Source of the DNA: Zobellella maritima
Lineage (GTDB): Bacteria > Pseudomonadota > Gammaproteobacteria > Enterobacterales > Aeromonadaceae
Length of the DNA stretch: 64,000 nucleotides
Direction of reading: 5' to 3'
Assembly: GCF_003075035.1 (NCBI RefSeq)
Contig: NZ_QCZE01000003.1
Location: forward strand, 186,001 to 250,000
A program made the translations under genes and the position numbers. Below, in pieces: positions 27,110 through 39,246 of the stretch (positions are counted from its first letter, which is position 1; every line of letters starts with the position of its first letter). A model generated the notes under the pieces. That model was not told the DNA's origin and did no database searches. It saw nothing but the letters and a program-made list of their open reading frames with translations.

Positions 27110-27961
27110 TTACTGGGGCAAGAAGCGCGCCGGATCCAGCCGCTTGTTCCCTTTTAACACTTCATAATGCAGATGCACGCCGGTCGTCCGGCCGGTGCGG
27201 CCCATCAGGGCTATCAGCTGTCCATTTTCCACCTTGTCACCGACGCTGACCAGCTGTTTGTCCAGGTGCGCATAACGGGTGGTCCAGCCCTGCCCGTGGT
27301 TCAGTTCTATCATGCGGCCATAGGCCGGGTGTTCGGTCACCAGGCTGACGATCCCGGCGCCGGTCGCCGCGATGGGGGTGCCCAGCTCACCTGAAAAATC
27401 AATTCCGCTGTGCCATCGGCCCTGACCGGTAAAGGGATCCCTCCGGTTGCCGAAAGTGGAACTCAGCCGGCCCTGACCGGTGGGCACCGGGTGGCCATGC
27501 ACCTGGGTAATTTCGTTTATATGGAGATTCAGCAGTAGAGATTCAAGGGTGGACAGCGCCCGCCCCTGCTCCCTGGCCTGGCTCGCCAGCAGATTCAGAG
27601 CCATATTCAGTTCGGCAAAACCACTGAAGGAGCGCTGCAGCAGGCCACTGTCAAAGATTTTGCCGGTTGCCAGTTCATCCCCCAGGGCATAATCCTGCTG
27701 CAGCCGCTGGCTCAGGCTGGCCACCTGACCCAGTTCGGCCTGCAGCTGTCCCAGCCGTCTGCCGATGCGGGACAGTTGTTGCTGCTGGCCGCGCCGCTGT
27801 TGTTCCAGCTGTTGTACCAGGCGGGCATTGTTGTCCTGAACGGCCTGCCACTGACTGTAGCAATACAAGGCCAGTGAAATGGCCACCAGCAGGGCAATAC
27901 AGAGGGCGCCGAGGGGACGCAGGAACATGGCCTGGGCCGGGGGGAAAACACTGGCTGTCAT
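27110..27961 (-). CDS. M23 family metallopeptidase, membrane-anchored
   Basis: 283 aa. N-terminal membrane anchor (about 13-36), Q/R-rich coiled coil (about 38-95) and a C-terminal LytM/M23 domain (about 165-283) with zinc ligands in HSGIDFSGE and HLHYEV, which appear complete, so the enzyme may be active. A murein hydrolase of this layout could act at cell separation or wall insertion, consistent with its place between lpxC and secA. Start may also be the ATG at 27928; neither has a strong ribosome site. Confidence 0.87.
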   Translation of the reverse strand: MTASVFPPAQAMFLRPLGALCIALLVAISLALYCYSQWQAVQDNNARLVQQLEQQRRGQQQQLSRIGRRLGQLQAELGQVASLSQRLQQDYALGDELATGKIFDSGLLQRSFSGFAELNMALNLLASQAREQGRALSTLESLLLNLHINEITQVHGHPVPTGQGRLSSTFGNRRDPFTGQGRWHSGIDFSGELGTPIAATGAGIVSLVTEHPAYGRMIELNHGQGWTTRYAHLDKQLVSVGDKVENGQLIALMGRTGRTTGVHLHYEVLKGNKRLDPARFLPQ

Positions 27962-27971
27962 GGGCGTATTC

Positions 27972-28015
27972 TGGAAAAACCAAAAGGAACGCCGGCGCGG
28001 AGAGAAGGCCGGCGT
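27972..28015 (-). terminator. Terminator after lpxC
   Basis: Minus strand ACGCCGGC (28015-28008) pairs with GCCGGCGT (27996-27989), followed by TCCTTTTGGTTTTT. Ends the dcw transcript, at least in part, just before the M23 gene. Confidence 0.65.
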
Positions 28016-28028
28016 GGGTGGATTAAAT

Positions 28029-28952
28029 TCAGGCCAGGTTAAGCGCCGTATCGTAGTAACGGATTGGCGATTCGGCCCCGGCTTCGCCGAAGGTCACCAG
28101 CTCCCAGGCTTCCTGATTGGCAAGCAGGGCTCGTAACAGGCTGTTGTTGAGGGCATGACCCGTCTTGTAGGCTCGGAACTCGCCCAGGATACTGTGGTTG
28201 CACATGTAAAGATCACCGATGGCATCCAGCATCTTGTGTTTGACGAACTCGTTTGGATAACGCAGGCCATCATCGTTCAGTACCCGGTAGTCATCGAGCA
28301 CCACGGCGTTTTCCAGGCTGCCGCCCAAGGCCAGGTTCTGGGAGTGCAGGTATTCGATATCCCGCATAAAGCCAAAGGTACGGGCCCGGCTCAGTTCCTT
28401 GACGAAGGCGGCGCCGGAAAAATCCAGTACCAGCTGCTGGCTCTTGCCTTCGAATACCGGATGCTTGAAATCGATGGTCAGATCCAGCTTGAAGCCACGG
28501 CGGGCGGGCCGGAACTCGGCCCATTTGTCCCCATCCTCGACGCGTACCGGTTGCTTGATGCGAATAAACTGCTTCAGGGCATTCAGCTCGCGGATGCCGC
28601 CGGACTGCAGCAGGTAGATAAAGGGATGCGAACTGCCGTCCATCACCGGCACCTCGGGGGCATCCACCTCAATATAGAGGTTATCGATGCCCAGGCCGGC
28701 CAATGCCGCCGACAGGTGTTCGATGGTCGACACCCGAACGCCCTGCTCATTGACCAGGGCGGTACAGAGCATGGTATCTCTGACCAGGTCGGCATCGGCA
28801 CGGATCTCCACCTGGGGATCCAGATCGGTGCGACGAAACACTATTCCTGTGTTGGCCGGGGCGGGCACAAATGTCATTTGCACCTTGTGACCGGAGTGCA
28901 GGCCGATTCCGGTTGCCTGCACGGTATTCTTCAGGGTTCGTTGTCTAATCAT
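28029..28952 (-). CDS. lpxC: UDP-3-O-acyl-N-acetylglucosamine deacetylase LpxC
   Basis: 307-aa zinc enzyme, committed step of lipid A synthesis. Begins MIRQRTLKN as in the family; zinc ligand motifs STIEHL and HKMLDAIGD are present, as is TFGFMRD. Last gene of the dcw cluster with its own predicted promoter. ATG at 28952 preferred over a start 18 nt upstream for the family start. The C-terminus (TALNLA) is a candidate for the FtsH-dependent degradation signal seen in E. coli. Confidence 0.96.
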   Translation of the reverse strand: MIRQRTLKNTVQATGIGLHSGHKVQMTFVPAPANTGIVFRRTDLDPQVEIRADADLVRDTMLCTALVNEQGVRVSTIEHLSAALAGLGIDNLYIEVDAPEVPVMDGSSHPFIYLLQSGGIRELNALKQFIRIKQPVRVEDGDKWAEFRPARRGFKLDLTIDFKHPVFEGKSQQLVLDFSGAAFVKELSRARTFGFMRDIEYLHSQNLALGGSLENAVVLDDYRVLNDDGLRYPNEFVKHKMLDAIGDLYMCNHSILGEFRAYKTGHALNNSLLRALLANQEAWELVTFGEAGAESPIRYYDTALNLA

Positions 28953-28980
28953 ACGCTTGTCCGCCAACAATAGGGCCTAA

Positions 28981-29006
28981 GTCCGCACCAATTAATATGG
29001 TCGGAC
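28981..29006. promoter_or_regulatory. Inverted repeat at the predicted lpxC start of transcription
   Basis: GTCCG-ACCA and TGGT-GCGGAC pair over nine bases with one bulged G around an AT-rich centre. It begins directly after the predicted -10 and spans the predicted +1, so it may be an operator or a 5' hairpin of the lpxC mRNA. Confidence 0.35.
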
Positions 29007-29035
29007 ATGTTAGCACAACCTTTGACCTACGCCAA
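29007..29035 (-). promoter_or_regulatory. Possible lpxC promoter
   Basis: Minus strand -35 TTGGCG (29035-29030), 17-nt spacer, -10 TAACAT (29012-29007), in the 103-nt space between ftsZ and lpxC. Confidence 0.4.
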
Positions 29036-29055
29036 TTGAGCGCCTTTTCAGCCTC

Positions 29056-30195
29056 TCAGTCGGCCTGTTTGCGCAGAAATGCCGGTATATCCAGATAATC
29101 CAGATCGGGCTTGACCTGGGTCGCATCTGAATTCACCGCCACCTTGCCAACCTGCTCTTCCCGCTGGGTTTCCAGGCGACGCATGCCGTTGTCATCCCGG
29201 GCCGGGCTGGACTTGACCAGGGTTATATCGGGCTTGCGCTCGGCACCGATGCCGGTCGCCACCACGGTAACCCGCAGCTCGTCGGAGATTTCCGGATCCA
29301 GAACCGTACCCACCACCACGGTGGCATTTTCGGACGCGAAGGCCTTGACCGCGTTGCCCACGGTTTCAAACTCTTCGATGGTCATATCCAGGCCGGCGGT
29401 AATGTTAACCAGTATGCCGCGGGCACCGGCCAGATCCACATCTTCCAGCAGCGGACTGGAAATGGCTTTTTCGGCGGCTTCCTCGGCCCTGTCTTCACCG
29501 GTGGCGGAACCGGTACCCATCATGGCGGTACCCATTTCCCGCATCACGGTACGCACATCGGCAAAGTCGACGTTGATCAAGCCCGGACGGGTGATCAGCT
29601 CGGCGATACCCTGTACCGCGCCCAGCAGCACATTGTTGGCCGCCTTGAAGGCGTCCAGCAGGGAAATGCCCCGCCCCAGCACCTTCAGCAACTTGTCGTT
29701 GGGGATGGTGATCAGCGAGTCGACATGCTTGGCCAGCTCGTTGATCCCCTGCTGGGCATAGCTCAAGCGTTTCTTGCCCTCGAAGGCGAACGGTTTGGTG
29801 ACCACCGCCACCGTCAGTATGCCCAGTTCCTTGGCCACTTCCGCCACTACGGGCGCCGCCCCGGTACCAGTGCCACCGCCCATACCGGCGGCAATAAACA
29901 CCATGTCGGCCCCTTCCAGCAGGTCGCGGATGGCGTCCCTGTCTTCCAGCGCCGCATCGCGACCGACTTCCGGGTTGGCGCCTGCTCCCAGGCCCTTGGT
30001 AATGGCGCTGCCCACCTGCAGGGTGGTATTGGCGCTGGAGTTACGCAAGGCCTGGGCATCGGTATTGATGGCCAGAAACTCTACCCCTTCGAGGTTTTCC
30101 CGCACCATATGTTCCACGGCATTACCGCCGCCGCCACCGACACCCACTACCTTGATGACGGCTTCCTGCTCATGATCATTCATCAGTTCAAACAT
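29056..30195 (-). CDS. ftsZ: Cell division protein FtsZ
   Basis: 379-aa tubulin-like GTPase forming the Z ring. GTP loop [11 protein letters not shown]7 loop around [11 protein letters not shown], and the conserved C-terminal tail [15 protein letters not shown] that binds FtsA and ZipA. ATG at 30195 (MFELMND, as in E. coli) with GGAGAG upstream. Confidence 0.97.
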   Translation of the reverse strand: MFELMNDHEQEAVIKVVGVGGGGGNAVEHMVRENLEGVEFLAINTDAQALRNSSANTTLQVGSAITKGLGAGANPEVGRDAALEDRDAIRDLLEGADMVFIAAGMGGGTGTGAAPVVAEVAKELGILTVAVVTKPFAFEGKKRLSYAQQGINELAKHVDSLITIPNDKLLKVLGRGISLLDAFKAANNVLLGAVQGIAELITRPGLINVDFADVRTVMREMGTAMMGTGSATGEDRAEEAAEKAISSPLLEDVDLAGARGILVNITAGLDMTIEEFETVGNAVKAFASENATVVVGTVLDPEISDELRVTVVATGIGAERKPDITLVKSSPARDDNGMRRLETQREEQVGKVAVNSDATQVKPDLDYLDIPAFLRKQAD

Positions 30196-30236
30196 AAGTC
30201 TCTCTCCGCTTTGCTCTTGGTTGGTTCCTGCCAAGA

Positions 30237-31493
30237 TTAAAATTCGCCACGCAACCAGTTGCCCACCCGCTTCAGCAGGCCGGATACGCTGGTTTTGTTG
30301 TTGTATTCCAATTGAGGCATGGACTGGTGCTCCTTGCCGTATTGCAGCAAGCCGACAGCCGTCGAATAGACTGGCGTTTCCACATAATCCGATAGCCCTT
30401 TAACCCCCGAGGGCTGGCCGATACGTACCTGGCACTGGAACAGCTGTTCGGCACACTCCACCAGTCCTTCAATCTGGGCCGCACCACCGGTCAACACCAG
30501 GCCGGCGGCCAGCTGATGCTTGACCCCCATTTTTTTCAGATCGCTCTGTACCTTGGTCAGCTCCTGATTGATCATCCCCAGCAGTTCGCTATATCTGGGC
30601 TCGATCACCTCCGCCAGGGTCTGCCGCTGCAGGCTCCGGGCCGGACGACCACCGACGCTCGGTACCTCTATGGTATCCTCCTTGCTTACCTTCCGGCTGA
30701 AGGCGCTGCCATGGCGCACCTTGATCGCCTCGGCGTCCAGTGGCGGCGTACCAAAGGCATAGGCGATGTCGCTGGTCACTGTGCTGCCCGCATAGGGGAT
30801 CACCTTGGTATGGCGCAGGGCCCCCCCGGTAAATACCGCCATGTCCATGGTGCCGCCACCGATATCGACGACACAGACACCCAATTCCTTTTCATCGTCG
30901 GTCAGCACCGCATAGCTGGAGGCCAGCGCGCTGAATATCAGCTGATCGACCCGCAGCCCCAGACGTTCTACGCATTTTTCAATATTGCGCGCCATATCGT
31001 TATGGCAGGTGATCAGGTGGACCTTGGCATGCATGCGCACCCCGGACAGCCCAATCGGGTTCTTGATGCCCTCCTGAAAGTCGATGGAGAACTCCTGGGG
31101 CAGCACATGCAGCACCCTGTGTTCATCGGACAGGCGCACCGACTTGGCGGTATGGATCACATTGTCCACATCCTCCTGGGTCACATCCTCATCGGAAATG
31201 GGCACCATGCCGCTTTCGTTGCGACATTCGATATGCTTGCCCGAGAGCCCCAGATAGACAGAGGTAATCTGGCAGTCGGCCATCATCTCGGCCTCATCCA
31301 CCGCCCGCTTCAGTGACTTGACCACCGACTCGAGATCGTTAACGCCCCCCTTGTCCATGCCCTTGGCCGCATGGCTGCCCAGGCCGATGATATTGAGGTC
31401 GCCGTCCGGCAGCACTTCGCCCACCAGAGCCGTGACCTTGGCCGTGCCTATATCAAGCCCGACGATTAGATTGCGTTCCGCGTTTTTTGTCAT
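30237..31493 (-). CDS. ftsA: Cell division protein FtsA
   Basis: 418-aa actin-like protein tethering FtsZ to the membrane. Phosphate loops GLDIGTAKV and [14 protein letters not shown], adenosine motif [12 protein letters not shown], and the C-terminal amphipathic membrane-targeting helix [13 protein letters not shown]. Start overlaps the ftsQ 3' end by 41 nt. Confidence 0.96.
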   Translation of the reverse strand: MTKNAERNLIVGLDIGTAKVTALVGEVLPDGDLNIIGLGSHAAKGMDKGGVNDLESVVKSLKRAVDEAEMMADCQITSVYLGLSGKHIECRNESGMVPISDEDVTQEDVDNVIHTAKSVRLSDEHRVLHVLPQEFSIDFQEGIKNPIGLSGVRMHAKVHLITCHNDMARNIEKCVERLGLRVDQLIFSALASSYAVLTDDEKELGVCVVDIGGGTMDMAVFTGGALRHTKVIPYAGSTVTSDIAYAFGTPPLDAEAIKVRHGSAFSRKVSKEDTIEVPSVGGRPARSLQRQTLAEVIEPRYSELLGMINQELTKVQSDLKKMGVKHQLAAGLVLTGGAAQIEGLVECAEQLFQCQVRIGQPSGVKGLSDYVETPVYSTAVGLLQYGKEHQSMPQLEYNNKTSVSGLLKRVGNWLRGEF

Positions 31494-32226
31494 TGTCTGT
31501 CTCTTCGTCCCGCTTCCATCCTACCGCCAGGCCCGTATCGTAACGCAGATCCAGGTAGTCGATCCGCTCACGCTCCAGGATACCCGGGTAGACATCAATA
31601 AATCGCTGCAGACGGGTTTCTATATGTTCCCGTCCCAGGATTAACCTGACCCCGTTGGACAACGCCAGCTCCCAGGAGAGCCTGGGAGTCAGATGTACAT
31701 GGGTTATGTCGTAACCATAGGGCTGCAGCAGCTGCTGCAAGCCATAATATTCCGTTAATACCTTGCCGGACTCTTCATCGGGCCCCGACAGGGACACCAG
31801 GGCCAGCTCCAGGCCACGATAATCCGCCTCAAAAATGTCTCCCTGGCGGTTGAGCAGGGCCCCTTCATTCCAGAAGGCGGCCACGTCCTGCTCGACGATA
31901 TAGACCCGCAGCTTGTCGGGCCATTGCTTGCGCACCGATACCTGGGACACCCAGGGCAAAGTCAACAGCTGTTGCTGGACCTGATCCACCTCCAGGGTAA
32001 AGAAGTTATCTACCTGGGGCAGGGCAAGGACGGCTTCCCGCACCTGCTCCCGGCTCAGGTATTCGTGCTCACCCTGGATGATCAGGCTATGCATCGGCAG
32101 CTGATTGGAAGAGGTGATCCACAGTCCGATTTGCCACAAGCCCCACGCCAGGGTTGCCAGCACCGACACAAACAGAGTCAGGCCGGCAATAAAGCCCAGG
32201 CGAGTCCGAGTGACGGTGCCGCCCAT
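31453..32226 (-). CDS. ftsQ: Cell division protein FtsQ
   Basis: 257-aa bitopic inner membrane protein of the FtsQLB complex. One helix (about 10-35), POTRA domain (about 42-110, starting MHSLIIQGEHEYLSREQV) and beta domain after it (RLSWELALSNGVRLILGRE). ATG at 32226 lies one base past the ddlB stop. Confidence 0.93.
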   Translation of the reverse strand: MGGTVTRTRLGFIAGLTLFVSVLATLAWGLWQIGLWITSSNQLPMHSLIIQGEHEYLSREQVREAVLALPQVDNFFTLEVDQVQQQLLTLPWVSQVSVRKQWPDKLRVYIVEQDVAAFWNEGALLNRQGDIFEADYRGLELALVSLSGPDEESGKVLTEYYGLQQLLQPYGYDITHVHLTPRLSWELALSNGVRLILGREHIETRLQRFIDVYPGILERERIDYLDLRYDTGLAVGWKRDEETDNDKKRGTQSNRRA

Positions 32227-32227
32227 A

Positions 32228-33145
32228 TCAGTACGCCATCTCCAGCACCTTGACCACCAGCTGTTCAAAAGACAGGCCGGCAACCCTGGCCGCCTTGGGC
32301 ACCAGGCTGGTTTCGGTCATGCCCGGCACCGTATTCACCTCCAGCAACCACCATTGACCATCGGCATCGCGCATCAGATCGACCCGCCCCCAACCACTGG
32401 CGGCCACCGCCCGGAAGGCATTCAGACTCAGGGCACCCAGTTCGGCTTCTTCCGCTTCACTCAGGCCGCAGGGGCACAGATATTCGGTATCCCCGGACTG
32501 GTATTTGGCCGAGTAATCATAAAAATCGTGGGGGGTGCGCAGGCGGATAGCCGGCAATGCCTGTTCGCCCAGGATACTGACGGTATATTCATCCCCCTGG
32601 ATAAACCGCTCGAGCAGCACCTCATCGTCAAACCTGAAGGCCTCGATGATCGCTTGGGCCAGGGAGTCGGCATCGGTGGCCTTGGTCATGCCGATGCTGG
32701 AACCCTCATGGGACGGCTTGACGAAAATGGGCCCCCGGAACTGTGCCAGCAGTGCGGCCGCGTCATCCGGGGTAAAGGAGTTTTTATGCACCACCCGAAA
32801 TTCGGCGGTAGGCAACCCCATGCTCCGCCAGACCTGCTTGGTGCGGATCTTGTCCATCGCCAGCGCAGCCCCCAACACCCGGGAACCGGTGTAGGCCAAC
32901 CCCAGATGTTCCAGCGCTCCCTGCAGGGTGCCGTCTTCCCCACCCCGGCCGTGAACCACGATAAAGGCGCTATCAAACCCCGCATCCTTAAGGCGGGCCA
33001 GCGGATAATCCCGGGTGTCGACGCCATGGGCATCGACACCCGCTCGCTGCAACCCGGCCAGCACGGCCGCACCGGAACGCAACGACACCTCCCGCTCGGC
33101 GGAGCGACCGCCATAGAGCACAGCAACCTTGCCAAACCGGCTCAT
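32228..33145 (-). CDS. ddlB: D-alanine--D-alanine ligase DdlB
   Basis: 305-aa ATP-grasp enzyme making the D-Ala-D-Ala dipeptide. N-terminal [31 protein letters not shown], and the C-terminal [18 protein letters not shown] signature. Start overlaps the murC stop by four bases. Confidence 0.95.
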   Translation of the reverse strand: MSRFGKVAVLYGGRSAEREVSLRSGAAVLAGLQRAGVDAHGVDTRDYPLARLKDAGFDSAFIVVHGRGGEDGTLQGALEHLGLAYTGSRVLGAALAMDKIRTKQVWRSMGLPTAEFRVVHKNSFTPDDAAALLAQFRGPIFVKPSHEGSSIGMTKATDADSLAQAIIEAFRFDDEVLLERFIQGDEYTVSILGEQALPAIRLRTPHDFYDYSAKYQSGDTEYLCPCGLSEAEEAELGALSLNAFRAVAASGWGRVDLMRDADGQWWLLEVNTVPGMTETSLVPKAARVAGLSFEQLVVKVLEMAY

Positions 33146-34608
33146 ACCTGCTCCCCCTGTGGTTGTTTCATGGCCGCCACTGACAATTGCAGCTCACCCA
33201 ACTTGCGTGCCAGTCCGCCGACATTGCCGGCCCCCTGGGTCAGTACCAGATCTCCGTCCTGCATCAGCTCGGCCAGGACTGCAGGCACCTCGTCCGGCGT
33301 TGCCACATAGACGGGCTCGAGCTGGCCACGGCTGCGGATGGTACGGCACAGGGCCCGGCTGTCGGCGCCGGGGATCGGCGCCTCACCGGCACTGTATACT
33401 TCCAGCAGGATCAGCACATCCGTCTTTGACAGCACATCGACAAAGTCCTCGTACAGATCCCGGGTGCGGGTGTACCTGTGGGGCTGATAGATAGTCACCA
33501 GGCGGCGCTCGGGCCAGCCGGCACGCACCGCATTCAGGGTGGCCCGGACTTCGCTGGGGTGGTGACCGTAATCATCCACCAGCTTGACTCTGCCCCTGCC
33601 CGTGTCGAACTCACCGTATTGCTGAAAGCGACGGCCTACCCCGGCAAACTTGGCCAGGGCCGCCAGTATCGCCTGGTCGGCCACCCCGTCCTCACAGGCC
33701 ACGGCGATGGCCGCCGCCGCATTCTGGGCATTGTGCCGGCCGGGCAGGTTCAGCTGCACCTCCAGGCTGCTGCCGTCCGGACGGCAAACCCGGAAGCAAC
33801 TGTGATCGTGCTGCTGGATAAAATCTTCTATCCGGTAATCCGCATCCTCGGCGAATCCGTAGCTGACAAACTGACGGCCAATTCTCGGCAACAGCTCACG
33901 CACCACGGGATCATCCACGCACAGCACCGCCAGGCCGTAAAACGGCAGATTGTGCAGAAAATCCATGAAGGTGCCTTCCAGCTTGCTGAAGTCACCGCCA
34001 TAGGTATCCATATGATCCGCTTCGATATTGGTGACGATGGACACCATGGGCTGCAGATGCAGGAAGGAGGCATCGCTCTCATCCGCCTCGGCAATCAGGT
34101 AGCGGCTTGAGCCCAGACGGGCGTTGCAACCGGCGCTGTTGAGCAGGCCACCGATCACGAAAGTGGGATCCATGCCCGCCTCACCATAGATGCTGGCCAC
34201 CAGGCTGGTGGTGGTGGTCTTGCCATGGGTGCCGGCCACCGCCACCCCGTGGCGAAAACGCATCAGCTCGGCCAGCATTTCGGCCCGGCGCACCACAGGG
34301 ATGCGCAGCTCCCGGGCCGCCAGCAGTTCGGGGTTGTCGGGGTGGATGGCGGTGGACACCACCACCACGCTGGCCTGTTCAACCTGTTCGGCGGCATGGC
34401 CCAGGTAGATGGTCGCGCCCAGGGCGGCCAGCCGATCGGTGACCACATTATGGCTGATATCGGATCCGGAAATGGCATAGCCTTCGTTGGCCAGCACCTC
34501 GGCGATGCCGCCCATACCGGCGCCGCCGATACCAATGAAGTGGATCCGCCGCACCCGTCTCATCTCGGGTACCATGGTTCTCAGTTTTGTCAGTTCAACC
34601 TTGGTCAT
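33142..34608 (-). CDS. murC: UDP-N-acetylmuramate--L-alanine ligase MurC
   Basis: 488-aa Mur ligase adding the first peptide residue. N-terminal [20 protein letters not shown] loop [13 protein letters not shown], central EADESDASF, and the conserved [10 protein letters not shown]. Four-base overlaps on both sides (murG stop, ddlB start). Confidence 0.96.
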   Translation of the reverse strand: MTKVELTKLRTMVPEMRRVRRIHFIGIGGAGMGGIAEVLANEGYAISGSDISHNVVTDRLAALGATIYLGHAAEQVEQASVVVVSTAIHPDNPELLAARELRIPVVRRAEMLAELMRFRHGVAVAGTHGKTTTTSLVASIYGEAGMDPTFVIGGLLNSAGCNARLGSSRYLIAEADESDASFLHLQPMVSIVTNIEADHMDTYGGDFSKLEGTFMDFLHNLPFYGLAVLCVDDPVVRELLPRIGRQFVSYGFAEDADYRIEDFIQQHDHSCFRVCRPDGSSLEVQLNLPGRHNAQNAAAAIAVACEDGVADQAILAALAKFAGVGRRFQQYGEFDTGRGRVKLVDDYGHHPSEVRATLNAVRAGWPERRLVTIYQPHRYTRTRDLYEDFVDVLSKTDVLILLEVYSAGEAPIPGADSRALCRTIRSRGQLEPVYVATPDEVPAVLAELMQDGDLVLTQGAGNVGGLARKLGELQLSVAAMKQPQGEQV

Positions 34609-35696
34609 GCCATTCTCTCATTCATTTTTAGCTGCGCACGCAGGCACTCGGCCACCCGCTCTGCTGCATCGGTAATTGCCAGTTTTCGGGCCTGTTCGGC
34701 CATCGCCAGCAGGCGGGCACGATCCCCGGCCAGGGTCTGCAGCTGCTCGGCCAGTCCGGCCACGGTCAGCTCCCTCTGAGGCAGCAGACAGGCTGCCCCC
34801 GCATCGGCCAGGGTGCGGGCATTCTTGGTCTGGTGATCATCCACCGCATGAGGCAGGGGCACGAAGATGGCGCCCAAGCCCGCCGCCGCGACTTCAGACA
34901 CCGTCAGCGCACCGGCCCGGCACACCACCAGATCGGCCTGGCCATAGGCACCGGCCATATCGTCGATAAATTCGCTGACATCGGCCTCCAGCCCCAGTGC
35001 CCGGTAGGCGATACGCACCGCCTCGCCATTGCCCTTTCCTGTCTGGTGACGCACCCGGATGTTGCCGGCCCGGGCTACCGCCTGCGGCACCATCTCGTTC
35101 AGCACCCGGGCCCCCAGGCTGCCGCCCACCACCAACAGCCGCAACGGCTGGGGCGCAAGGTCAATACGTGCGGCCGGGGCGGCCAGGGCCAGCACCTCCG
35201 GACGTACCGGATTGCCGACTACGGCGGTCTTGTCGCTGACGGCGAAGGCACCAGGGAAGGCCATCAACACCCGCTTGGCCAGACGGGCCAGCAGGCGGTT
35301 GGTAAGCCCGGCGGCGGCATTCTGTTCATGCAGGATCAGCGGAATACCGGCCAGCCTGGCCGCCACCCCGCCGGGACCGGCGGCAAAACCGCCCATGCCC
35401 AGTACCACCTGGGGTCTAACTTCACGCAGCACGGCCCATGCCTGCAACAGCGCCCTCAGGATCTGGAAGGGGGCAGTCACTAGCCGTTTGAGGCCATTAC
35501 CACGAATTCCGGCAATGGCGATGGTATGCAGGGGATAACCGTGGCTAGGTACCAGCCGGGCCTCCATGCGGTCCGCGGTGCCCAACCAGTGCACCTGCCA
35601 GCCCTCGTCCCTGAGCCTGTCGGCGACCGCCAGGCCGGGAAAAACGTGTCCGCCGGTACCACCGGCCATCACCAGCAGGGTCTTGCTGTCGCTCAT
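34605..35696 (-). CDS. murG: Lipid II synthase MurG
   Basis: 363-aa GT-B glycosyltransferase on the inner membrane face that adds GlcNAc to lipid I. N-terminal [16 protein letters not shown], second domain [13 protein letters not shown], and donor-binding [27 protein letters not shown] at 35696 overlaps the ftsW stop (ATGA). Confidence 0.96.
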   Translation of the reverse strand: MSDSKTLLVMAGGTGGHVFPGLAVADRLRDEGWQVHWLGTADRMEARLVPSHGYPLHTIAIAGIRGNGLKRLVTAPFQILRALLQAWAVLREVRPQVVLGMGGFAAGPGGVAARLAGIPLILHEQNAAAGLTNRLLARLAKRVLMAFPGAFAVSDKTAVVGNPVRPEVLALAAPAARIDLAPQPLRLLVVGGSLGARVLNEMVPQAVARAGNIRVRHQTGKGNGEAVRIAYRALGLEADVSEFIDDMAGAYGQADLVVCRAGALTVSEVAAAGLGAIFVPLPHAVDDHQTKNARTLADAGAACLLPQRELTVAGLAEQLQTLAGDRARLLAMAEQARKLAITDAAERVAECLRAQLKMNERMA

Positions 35697-36868
35697 GTCG
35701 CCTCCCGCTGTCTGGCCTGCATGTTGTCGCGCCGCCATTCATGGTCGATACGTACCAGGATTGCCACCGCAGCTCCAATCACCAACAGGCTGGAGCCGCC
35801 GTAACTGACCAGCGGCAGGGTCAGGCCCTTGGTGGGCAGCAGGCCGGAGGCCGCGCCTACGTTAACTACCGTCTGGAAGCTGAACCAGATGCCGATGCCC
35901 ATCGCCAGGTAACCCTCATACTGGCGACCACCGAGCAACACCTTCTGTCCAATCAACAGGGCCTTGAAGGCCAGCCAGGCCTGCAGCGCCAGCACCAGTA
36001 GTACGCCGATAAAGCCCAGCTCCTCGCCCAGGATGGCAAATACAAAATCGGTATGGGCTTCGGGCAGGTATTCCAGTTTTTGGATGGAATTACCCAGGCC
36101 TTCCCCCAGCCAGCCCCCGCGGCCAAAAGCCATCAACGACTGGGTCAGCTGATAGCCGCTGCCAAAGGGATCATCCCAGGGGTTGAGGAAAGAGGTCACC
36201 CGACGCATCCGGTAAGGGGAACTGACGATCAGAAAGCCCACCAGTGAACAGCCCAACACAATCAGGCTGATAAACTGACTGAGCCGGGCACCGGCCAGAA
36301 ACAGCATCCCGATGGTGGTCACGAACAACACCACCACAGACCCCAGATCCGGTTGCATCAGCAGCAGCACCGACATGGCGGCCATCACCGCCAACGGCTT
36401 GAGGAAGCCTTTCCAATGGCCCCTCACTTCCGCCTGCCGGCGTACCAGGTAACCGGCGAGGAAAGTGAATAGTGCCAGCTTGGCGAGTTCCGCCGGCTGC
36501 ACATTGATGGGCCCGAGGGCCAGCCAACGAGTACTGCCGTTGACATTACGCCCCACCACCAGCACCAGCAACAGCAACAGCAGTGCCAAAATCAGAAAAC
36601 TGCCGCTGAATTGCTGCCAGCGGGACATGGGTACCTGCAGTACCAGGCCGCTCAACACCAGGCACAGCAACAGGAAGGCGCTGTGTCGCTTGACGAAATA
36701 GAAGGGGTCATCATTCAGGGCGATACCCTCGGCAATCGAGGCCGAAGCGACCATGGTCAGGCCGATGGCCATCAGCGAGAGCGCCAGGATCACCAGCTGG
36801 CGATCATAGATCAGCCCCTGGGACGGCTGCAGGAGCCAATCGAGATCCAGGCTGGGAACAAGCTTCAT
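35693..36868 (-). CDS. ftsW: Peptidoglycan glycosyltransferase FtsW
   Basis: 391-aa SEDS polymerase of the divisome, about ten membrane helices. Conserved segments [31 protein letters not shown], and [20 protein letters not shown]. Works with FtsI encoded upstream. Confidence 0.95.
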   Translation of the reverse strand: MKLVPSLDLDWLLQPSQGLIYDRQLVILALSLMAIGLTMVASASIAEGIALNDDPFYFVKRHSAFLLLCLVLSGLVLQVPMSRWQQFSGSFLILALLLLLLVLVVGRNVNGSTRWLALGPINVQPAELAKLALFTFLAGYLVRRQAEVRGHWKGFLKPLAVMAAMSVLLLMQPDLGSVVVLFVTTIGMLFLAGARLSQFISLIVLGCSLVGFLIVSSPYRMRRVTSFLNPWDDPFGSGYQLTQSLMAFGRGGWLGEGLGNSIQKLEYLPEAHTDFVFAILGEELGFIGVLLVLALQAWLAFKALLIGQKVLLGGRQYEGYLAMGIGIWFSFQTVVNVGAASGLLPTKGLTLPLVSYGGSSLLVIGAAVAILVRIDHEWRRDNMQARQREAT

Positions 36869-38160
36869 AGGGCCTCCACCAGGGTGATGAAATGCTGGCC
36901 CCGAGCCATGTAGTTGGCATACATATCCAGGCTGGCACAGGCCGGAGCGAACAGCACCCAGTCACCGGGCAAGGCATGACTCGCACACCAGGAAACCGCC
37001 TCGGGCAGGCCTGCCACCGCTACGGTATTGTCCGCCAGGGCCAGCAGCCTGTCCTTATCCTGGCCGAAGCACAGCATACCGGCGATGCGATCTTTCAGCA
37101 GCGGCGTGAGCGGGCTGAAGTCCTGGCCCTTGCCCTGGCCGCCGGCGATCAGCCATAGCCGGCCGGTCACGCTCTCGGCCACCCCGGCGATGGCCGCCAG
37201 GGTAGCGCCCACATTGGTGGCCTTGGAGTCGTTTAGCCAGCGCACGCCCTGCTTCTCCGCCACAAACTGGCATCTGTGGGGCAGTCCGCTGAACTCCCGC
37301 AACACTGTTAGCTGGGCGGCTTCGGGAATGCCGACCTCATCGGCCAAGGCCATGGCTGCCAGGGCATTGAGCTGGTTATGGCTGCCCACTATCCTGAGCT
37401 CGTCCACCGCCAGCACCGGCTTGCCAAACCGGCTTAGCCACAGCCGGCCCTGCTGCTCGAGCCGGCCATATTCCCGTTCATCCAGACCGAAGCTGACGCC
37501 ACCGCCCGCCGGAGGCAGGGTCTGGCTGTCTTCCCGGTTATAGAGCTTCAGCCCGGCATGACGGTAGATGGTCAGCTTGGTATCCCGATAGTGGGCCAGG
37601 GACTCGTAGCGATCCAGATGATCTTCACTGATATTGAGCACGGTCGCCGCTACCGCCCGCAAGCCGGGAGTGGTTTCCAGCTGGAAACTGGACAGTTCGA
37701 GTACCGCCAGTTCCAGCGGCTCGGTCAGCAGATCCAGCGCCGGGGTGCCGATGTTGCCGCCCACTCCCACCCGGACACCCGCGGCCTTGGCCATCTCGCC
37801 CACCAGGGTAGTGACGGTACTCTTGCCATTGGAGCCGGTAATGGCCACCACGGGTGCCGGGCAGGCCCGCACGAACAACTCTATGTCACCCAGGATCTCG
37901 ATCCCGGCGGCCAACGCCTGCTGCAACTCGGGGGTGGCCAGCGGCACCCCCGGGCTGACCACGATCAGCTCGGACGCCAGCAGCTGCTCTACATCCAGGC
38001 CGCCGAAATAGCGGCTTACCTCGGCGGGCAGCTGATCCTCGCCGGGAGGATGCAAACGGGTATCCATCACCCGGGGCAGCCGTCCCCGGCGCAGGCAATA
38101 GCGCACACAGGAAAGTCCCGTCTGTCCAAGCCCAATAATCAGGATCCGCTCTGGTAACAT
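36865..38160 (-). CDS. murD: UDP-N-acetylmuramoyl-L-alanine--D-glutamate ligase MurD
   Basis: 431-aa Mur ligase adding D-Glu. ATP loop [35 protein letters not shown] and [11 protein letters not shown] blocks are all intact. Overlaps ftsW start by four bases. Confidence 0.96.
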   Translation of the reverse strand: MLPERILIIGLGQTGLSCVRYCLRRGRLPRVMDTRLHPPGEDQLPAEVSRYFGGLDVEQLLASELIVVSPGVPLATPELQQALAAGIEILGDIELFVRACPAPVVAITGSNGKSTVTTLVGEMAKAAGVRVGVGGNIGTPALDLLTEPLELAVLELSSFQLETTPGLRAVAATVLNISEDHLDRYESLAHYRDTKLTIYRHAGLKLYNREDSQTLPPAGGGVSFGLDEREYGRLEQQGRLWLSRFGKPVLAVDELRIVGSHNQLNALAAMALADEVGIPEAAQLTVLREFSGLPHRCQFVAEKQGVRWLNDSKATNVGATLAAIAGVAESVTGRLWLIAGGQGKGQDFSPLTPLLKDRIAGMLCFGQDKDRLLALADNTVAVAGLPEAVSWCASHALPGDWVLFAPACASLDMYANYMARGQHFITLVEAL

Positions 38161-38163
38161 CTT

Positions 38164-39246
38164 TTACCTCAGCTTCAGGGTAGCCAGGCCAACCAGCACC
38201 AGCATCAGGGTAATAATCCAGAATCGCACTATTACCCGCGGTTCAGGCCAGCCTTTCAGTTCATAATGATGATGGATAGGAGCCATGCGGAAAATACGCT
38301 GACCACGCAGCTTGTAGGAGCCCACCTGCAGGATCACCGACAGGGTTTCGATCACGAAGATACCGCCCATCACTACCAGCAAAAACTCCTGGCGGACCAG
38401 CACGGCGATGGCACCCAAGGCTGCCCCCAGGGCCAGGGAGCCGACATCGCCCATAAATACCTGGGCCGGGAAGGTATTGAACCAGAGGAAGCCCAGTCCC
38501 GCACCGACCATGGCGGTACAAACCACCGTCAGCTCACCGGCATGAGCCACATAGGGAATATGCAGGTAGCTGGCGAAATTGACGTTGCCGGTAGCCCAGG
38601 CCACCAGGGCAAAACCAGCCGCCACCATCACGGTTGGCATGATCGCCAGACCGTCGAGGCCGTCGGTCAGGTTGACCGCATTGCTGGAGCCGACGATCAC
38701 GAAGTAGCTGAGCACGATAAACAGCAAGCCCAGCTGGGGCATCACATCCTTGAAGAAAGGCACCACCAGCTGGGTCTGGCTTGGCTCCCGGGCGATCGCA
38801 TAGACAAAGACGGCCGCAGCCAGGGCGGCGGCCGACTGCCAGAAATATTTCCAGCGGGCAATCAGGCCATCGGTATTCTTGCGCACAACCTTGCGGTAAT
38901 CGTCGACAAAGCCGATGGCACCAAAGGTTCCCAGCACAAACAGCACCACCCACACATAGGGGTTGGACAGATCGGCCCACAGCAACACAGAAACGAAAAT
39001 GGCGATCAGGATCATCAAACCGCCCATGGTGGGAGTACCGGCCTTGCTGAAATGGGATTCGGGACCGTCATTGCGCACCACCTGGCCGATCTGCAGCCGC
39101 TGCAGCCGGCGGATCAGGTGGGGGCCTATCCACAGGGAAACGAACAGGGCGGTCAGGATGGAAATGATGGCCCTGAAGGTCAGATAGGAAAACACATTAA
39201 AAAAACTGAAATGGGGAGTCAGTAACTCGGCCAGCCAGACTAGCAT
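38164..39246 (-). CDS. mraY: Phospho-N-acetylmuramoyl-pentapeptide transferase MraY
   Basis: 360-aa, ten-helix membrane enzyme making lipid I. GTPTMGG cytoplasmic loop, FVDDYRKV (catalytic Asp pair), [10 protein letters not shown] and the [18 protein letters not shown] loop (HHH motif) are present. Length equals E. coli MraY. Overlaps the murF stop. Confidence 0.96.
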   Translation of the reverse strand: MLVWLAELLTPHFSFFNVFSYLTFRAIISILTALFVSLWIGPHLIRRLQRLQIGQVVRNDGPESHFSKAGTPTMGGLMILIAIFVSVLLWADLSNPYVWVVLFVLGTFGAIGFVDDYRKVVRKNTDGLIARWKYFWQSAAALAAAVFVYAIAREPSQTQLVVPFFKDVMPQLGLLFIVLSYFVIVGSSNAVNLTDGLDGLAIMPTVMVAAGFALVAWATGNVNFASYLHIPYVAHAGELTVVCTAMVGAGLGFLWFNTFPAQVFMGDVGSLALGAALGAIAVLVRQEFLLVVMGGIFVIETLSVILQVGSYKLRGQRIFRMAPIHHHYELKGWPEPRVIVRFWIITLMLVLVGLATLKLR

